Source: Bordetella parapertussis
GTDB lineage: Bacteria; Pseudomonadota; Gammaproteobacteria; Burkholderiales; Burkholderiaceae_B
Length of the DNA: 8,536 bases
Reading direction: 5' to 3'
NCBI GenBank assembly: GCA_945911685.1
Contig: CAMEAW010000123.1
Location: 1-8,536 of the forward strand
Both the position numbers and the translations under genes were made by a program. The stretch's first letter is position 1, and every line of letters begins with the position of its first letter. This document shows positions 6,205-8,536 of this stretch, piece after piece. The notes under the pieces are model-generated. The model saw only the letters and a program-made list of their open reading frames with translations, was not told where the DNA came from and searched no databases.

Positions 6205-6342
6205 TTACCTGCTGCCCCCCATCAGTAAATTGGGCAGCCAAGTAGAGATAACAAGAATATATGTGATCACCATCAATAATAAGCCCAAGACGACACAGGT
6301 GGCATGAATTTTAAATTGATCTATATCAAAAGGACTCGACAT
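6205..6342 (-). CDS. Possible 45-residue single-pass membrane peptide
   Basis: A short frame (ATG 6340-6342 to TAA 6205-6207) encodes a charged N-terminus MSSPFDIDQFKIH followed by a strongly hydrophobic stretch of about 20 residues (CVVLGLLLMVITYILVISTWLP), consistent with one inner-membrane helix. It ends 63 nt before the DUF294-type gene on the same strand. I do not recognise it. In favour: a clean hydrophobic helix and sensible codons. Against: no Shine-Dalgarno sequence, and a perfect FNR-type box lies inside it (FDIDQF), which would put the promoter within the frame. In related organisms this kind of DUF294 gene often follows a small membrane protein and a sodium:solute symporter, so it could also be a relic of that arrangement. 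Confidence 0.33.
   Translation of the reverse strand: MSSPFDIDQFKIHATCVVLGLLLMVITYILVISTWLPNLLMGGSR
6211..6238. repeat. Hairpin GCTGCCC / GGGCAGC in the DUF294 leader
   Basis: GCTGCCC (6211-6217) and GGGCAGC (6232-6238) form a perfect, GC-rich 7-bp stem with a 14-nt loop. It lies 70-97 nt before the DUF294-type start codon. There is no following T tract on the minus strand, so termination is unlikely. It may be a structured 5' leader or a protein-binding palindrome. Confidence 0.45.
6316..6329 (-). promoter_or_regulatory. Second FNR/ANR-type box, identical to the one at 713-726
   Basis: TTGATCTATATCAA again matches TTGAT-N4-ATCAA, including the same CTAT spacer as the first copy. On the minus strand a -10-like TATATT (6256-6261) would start transcription near 6249-6251, placing the box centre about 72 nt upstream, close to the -71.5 position used in class I activation. 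No good -35 is seen at that promoter. The target would be the DUF294/exonuclease pair. The box is seen directly; promoter and regulator are inferred. Confidence 0.5.
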
Positions 6343-6423
6343 ACACGTGTTGATTTGCACGGACAGCAGACCCACCCCCGTCGCTGAGGGGCTGGAAACC
6401 CCATGACAAATCACCATGCAGTG

Positions 6424-6474
6424 AAAAATCAGAAAGGCCACACAGCACAAAATGAATTCTGGTGGCCTTTCTGA
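6424..6474 (-). terminator. Intrinsic terminator of the phytase-like esterase gene
   Basis: On the minus strand TCAGAAAGGCCAC (6474-6462) pairs over 13 perfect base pairs with GTGGCCTTTCTGA (6441-6429) across a 20-nt loop, followed at once by TTTTT (6428-6424). It begins 20 nt past the esterase stop codon and separates that gene from the DUF294 unit downstream. Confidence 0.85.
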
Positions 6475-6494
6475 AATCTAAAAACAAATTGAAA

Positions 6495-7406
6495 TTATTT
6501 TGCTTTTAAAAATGCTTCAACTTCGAGCAACACTAACTCGTTATCGTCAGCTTTGTTAGGATCGCGGCTGCTTGAGAAGGGCAAGTTGTTGTCGTTGCCA
6601 ACAATAATGTGACGGGCATCGACGATGTCGACGTTTTCAATTGTGAAAAATGGAAACGTCAGAACATCGTTATTCAGGGTTTTCTTGGATTTTTTCTGTG
6701 GGTCCTGAATTTTCATCAAATTGATAAAGGCAATTTTTCGCACAGGTCCGCCTGCATTGGCGTCGCTGAGTTCAACTTTATAGATACGTTTGAACTTAGC
6801 TAAGTCATGAAAACAATCGGTACGACGCTGCCCAGCTGGGCAAGCTTTGTCTTCTGTCCCTTCACCATTATCGCGTTCAATAATCAAACCTGTCGTAGCA
6901 TCAATCATGTTGAAGTCACCAATGGCGTGATGGTTTCCCTCCATGACATATTTCCAATGACGACCAGTCCATTTATTGGTTTTGACGTCAAACTCAACAA
7001 TGCGCAAGTACTGTTTGCCATCGACTGCTTCATAAGACTTTGTGGTCTCATCCCACAGTGCACCTTCTAACAAGGGGTAAAGCTTGGTGCCGTCTGTCGA
7101 AGCGGCCATGCCTTCATACCCTTTCGAACGGCGCAATTGAAAAGCAACTAAATCTGTTGGGCGACCTGCTGACAAGCCTTCAATTGAATTTAGTTCTTCG
7201 ACACGCTTGCCGGTTGTGAACTTGCCAGAGGTTTGCAACACTGAGGGTGCATCTGCTGGTGCACTGACGAAGGTCATGGCAGGAATCACCACATGACCAG
7301 AAAGCGTTGCGGGATGTTCTGTTTGCGCCTGAAGGGATGTGACATAGCACATTGAAATTGCGAGCACGGCAAGGGAGTGCACTGTTTGCTTTGGAAGAAA
7401 AAACAT
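6495..7406 (-). CDS. Phytase-like esterase family protein (exported), apparently with an internal deletion
   Basis: A 303-residue exported protein of the 'esterase-like activity of phytase' family, a beta-propeller-type group with poorly known substrates. A Sec signal peptide spans residues 1-28 with a hydrophobic core (SLAVLAISMCYV) and a cleavage site after LQA. Family-like segments are GHVVIPAMTFVSAPADAP (37-54), SKGYEGMAASTDGTKLYPLLEG, GDFNMIDATTGLIIERDNGEG and FPFFTIENVDIVDARHIIVGNDNNLPF. As I recall the family, members run to over 400 residues and have a long block beginning PFKGQP after 'SAGRPT'. Here GRPT (81-84) leads directly into LVAFQLRRSKGYEG, so about 100 or more residues seem missing in frame. 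ATG 7406 has AGGAG (7412-7416) 5 nt away. Function may be impaired. Confidence 0.8.
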   Translation of the reverse strand: MFFLPKQTVHSLAVLAISMCYVTSLQAQTEHPATLSGHVVIPAMTFVSAPADAPSVLQTSGKFTTGKRVEELNSIEGLSAGRPTDLVAFQLRRSKGYEGMAASTDGTKLYPLLEGALWDETTKSYEAVDGKQYLRIVEFDVKTNKWTGRHWKYVMEGNHHAIGDFNMIDATTGLIIERDNGEGTEDKACPAGQRRTDCFHDLAKFKRIYKVELSDANAGGPVRKIAFINLMKIQDPQKKSKKTLNNDVLTFPFFTIENVDIVDARHIIVGNDNNLPFSSSRDPNKADDNELVLLEVEAFLKAK

Positions 7407-7469
7407 GAAGGCTCCTAGATGTTTGAAGTTGTCAGCAAACCAAGCTGGCAGACTCTAATCTAGTCTACG

Positions 7470-7497
7470 ATTATGTATTTTCTTTGATACTCGGCAA
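7470..7497 (-). promoter_or_regulatory. Sigma70-type promoter candidate for the phytase-like gene
   Basis: On the minus strand TTGCCG (7497-7492) and CATAAT (7475-7470) are separated by 16 nt, matching 4/6 and 5/6 of the -35 and -10 consensus. Transcription would begin near 7463, leaving a leader of roughly 57 nt before the start codon. Confidence 0.42.
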
Positions 7498-7582
7498 ACG
7501 ATGCGCTCAAGCGCCTGTCACAGATTTGTCAAAATCGCTTGCGGGACGTCAGGCACGTGAATCACGATGCTGGATTTAAAGA

Positions 7583-7603
7583 GGTGTATGCTCGAAATAC
7601 ACC
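7583..7603. repeat. Inverted repeat GGTGTAT-N7-ATACACC
   Basis: A perfect 7-7-7 palindrome in the divergent intergenic region between the phytase-like gene and cho. The half-site centres are 14 bp apart and no T tract follows on either strand, so it looks more like a protein-binding site than a terminator. It does not fit the LexA consensus CTGT-N8-ACAG. The regulator is unknown. Confidence 0.45.
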
Positions 7604-7643
7604 CTAGAGCTTGTATCACCAAAAACAAGTACCCTTCCCCCAA

Positions 7644-7697
7644 TATCTCTATTAAGTTCCAAAGACCGAGTATCTCTACTAAGTTTTAAAGACTAAG
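7644..7697. repeat. 27-bp tandem direct repeat upstream of cho
   Basis: Two adjacent 27-bp units (7644-7670 and 7671-7697) start with TATCTCTA and share 22 of 27 positions. A third partial start, TATCTC, follows at 7698-7703. The five differences are all C/T or G/A transitions. The repeat ends about 30 nt before the cho start codon. It may be binding sites in phase or simple slippage. Confidence 0.7.
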
Positions 7698-7715
7698 TAT
7701 CTCAATCATGCCCCT

Positions 7716-7721
7716 TATAAA
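7716..7721 (+). promoter_or_regulatory. -10-like element directly before the cho start codon
   Basis: TATAAA ends 5 nt before ATG 7727, so a transcript from it would begin at or next to the start codon, giving a leaderless mRNA. This fits the lack of any Shine-Dalgarno sequence there. No -35 match is seen at the right distance, so support is weak. Confidence 0.25.
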
Positions 7722-7726
7722 ACGCG

Positions 7727-8536
7727 ATGCAGCACAAAATTGATCCCGATAGTTTGGCCGCGTTACCAAATGGCTCGGGCGTATATATCTTTAAAGGCCA
7801 AGGCACGCTTCCCCTGTACATTGGCAAGAGTGTCAATATTCGTAGCCGCGTCTTGAGCCATTTGCGCGCGCTCGACGAAGCCAGCATGATTGCCCAGACG
7901 CGTCGCATTGATTTTATTGAGACAGCGGGTGAGCTGGGCGCCTTGTTGCTTGAATCAAGAATGATTAAAGAGCAAAGCCCCTTGTTCAATCAACGCTTAC
8001 GACGCGTTAGAAGATTCTCTTCAATTCGCTTGCGTCAAACAGACAAAGGCACAACACCCGAAATCGTTGACAGCAAGACGGTCAACCTGGGCGTAACCCC
8101 TAAACTGTTTGGCTTGTTTTCATCTAATCATGCTGCAAAACAAAAAATCAATGAGCTTGCACAACAGCATGGTCTGTGCAAAGTTGTTTTAGGTTTAGAA
8201 AAAACCTCAACCCGCGGCTGCTTTGGCTTGCAAATCAAAACGTGTCTGGGCGCTTGCGTCGGCAACGAGGCGCGCCTCGTGCACGACGAAAGACTGTTAA
8301 CCGCCTTAAGAGATTTACAAGTAGAAGTGTGGCCGTACAGTGGCCCGGTTGACTTGATCGAAGAAAATAATGGCTGGGTACAAAGGCACCGCGTCAACAA
8401 CTGGTGTCACCTAGAAACTTGGTGCTCAAAGACCGGCCAAGCCAGTCAAGTCACCACATTTAATCCGCAAGATTTTGATCGGGATAGTTATCAGATTTTA
8501 GTGAGGCCGATCATGCTGCAAACGGTAAAAGTTCAA
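7727..8536 (+). CDS. cho: Excinuclease Cho (UvrC N-terminal homologue), last residues outside window
   Basis: Cho is an alternative to UvrC in nucleotide excision repair: with UvrA-UvrB marking the lesion, it makes the 3' incision. The visible 270 codons align from memory along nearly all of E. coli Cho (about 295 residues). The GIY-YIG nuclease domain is clear: G18-V-Y20 and L30-Y-I-G33, then KSVNIRSRVLSHL with the catalytic Arg39, the metal-binding Glu76 in LLLESRMIKEQ, and Asn88 in PLFN. A cysteine-bearing segment RGCFGLQIKTCLGAC follows, as in UvrC and Cho. The UvrB-binding and C-terminal nuclease halves of UvrC are absent, as expected. ATG 7727 is the only in-frame start after a TAA at 7718-7720, so the N-terminus is shorter than in E. 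coli. No LexA box or ribosome binding site is seen upstream. Confidence 0.92.
   Translation, partial: MQHKIDPDSLAALPNGSGVYIFKGQGTLPLYIGKSVNIRSRVLSHLRALDEASMIAQTRRIDFIETAGELGALLLESRMIKEQSPLFNQRLRRVRRFSSIRLRQTDKGTTPEIVDSKTVNLGVTPKLFGLFSSNHAAKQKINELAQQHGLCKVVLGLEKTSTRGCFGLQIKTCLGACVGNEARLVHDERLLTALRDLQVEVWPYSGPVDLIEENNGWVQRHRVNNWCHLETWCSKTGQASQVTTFNPQDFDRDSYQILVRPIMLQTVKVQ

Noticed and set aside
6343..6450. N-terminal extension of the small membrane peptide
   Set aside because: The added residues have a cysteine-rich, non-coding look, no ribosome binding site, and run into the terminator of the phytase-like gene.
7503..7514. Short palindrome GCGCT-CA-AGCGC
   Set aside because: Only 5-bp arms with a 2-nt loop; sterically poor as a hairpin and common by chance.
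7515..7523. CTGTCACAG as a LexA/SOS box for cho
   Set aside because: The two halves are separated by one base instead of the eight required, and it lies about 200 nt from cho.
7702..7989. Minus-strand frame of 95 codons opposite cho
   Set aside because: Antisense shadow of the strongly supported cho reading frame.

Overview
The window looks like a piece of a Gram-negative proteobacterial chromosome, most likely a betaproteobacterium of the Burkholderiales. The reasons are a Tat-exported sugar-type binding protein, a pair of FNR/ANR-type palindromes, a Cho-type UvrC homologue, a phytase-like esterase, and a cNMP/CBS/DUF294 protein overlapping a DEDDh exonuclease. The order-level guess rests on remembered family distribution and is only moderately secure. 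Base composition is close to balanced. I see no rRNA, tRNA, CRISPR array or insertion sequence.

Layout. At 1-607 (minus) is the N-terminal part of an ABC-transporter solute-binding protein, cut by the window edge. Its upstream region (608-918) holds a perfect FNR-type box (713-726) placed for class II activation. At 919-2553 (minus) is a complete Baeyer-Villiger-type flavin monooxygenase with an 8-bp inverted repeat in its leader. Positions 2554-2965 hold no confident gene, only a nested hairpin, a possible gene remnant and a candidate operator. At 2966-3587 (plus) is a HigB/Gp49-type toxin followed by an overlapping XRE antitoxin. Convergent to it, at 3609-6141 (minus), are a cNMP-like/CBS/CBS/DUF294 nucleotidyltransferase-like protein and a DEDDh exonuclease whose start overlaps its end. 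The likely terminator of that pair lies inside the antitoxin coding sequence. Positions 6142-6428 hold a second copy of the same 14-bp FNR-type box, a hairpin, and a possible 45-residue membrane peptide. A good intrinsic terminator (6429-6474) closes the phytase-like esterase gene at 6495-7406 (minus), whose product appears to have lost a large internal block in frame. Positions 7407-7726 hold a promoter candidate, a 7-7-7 inverted repeat and a 27-bp tandem repeat. From 7727 to the end (plus) is cho, nearly complete.

How the pieces may work together. Two unlinked units, the ABC transporter and the DUF294/exonuclease pair, carry the identical palindrome TTGATCTATATCAA, so they may share an oxygen- or redox-responsive regulator. 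The DUF294/exonuclease pair is the most attractive candidate for a poorly described system: it combines a degenerate cyclic-nucleotide-like sensor, CBS (adenine nucleotide) sensors, a GlnD-like nucleotidyltransferase core and a DnaQ-like nuclease. The other genes appear to be independent single-gene units.
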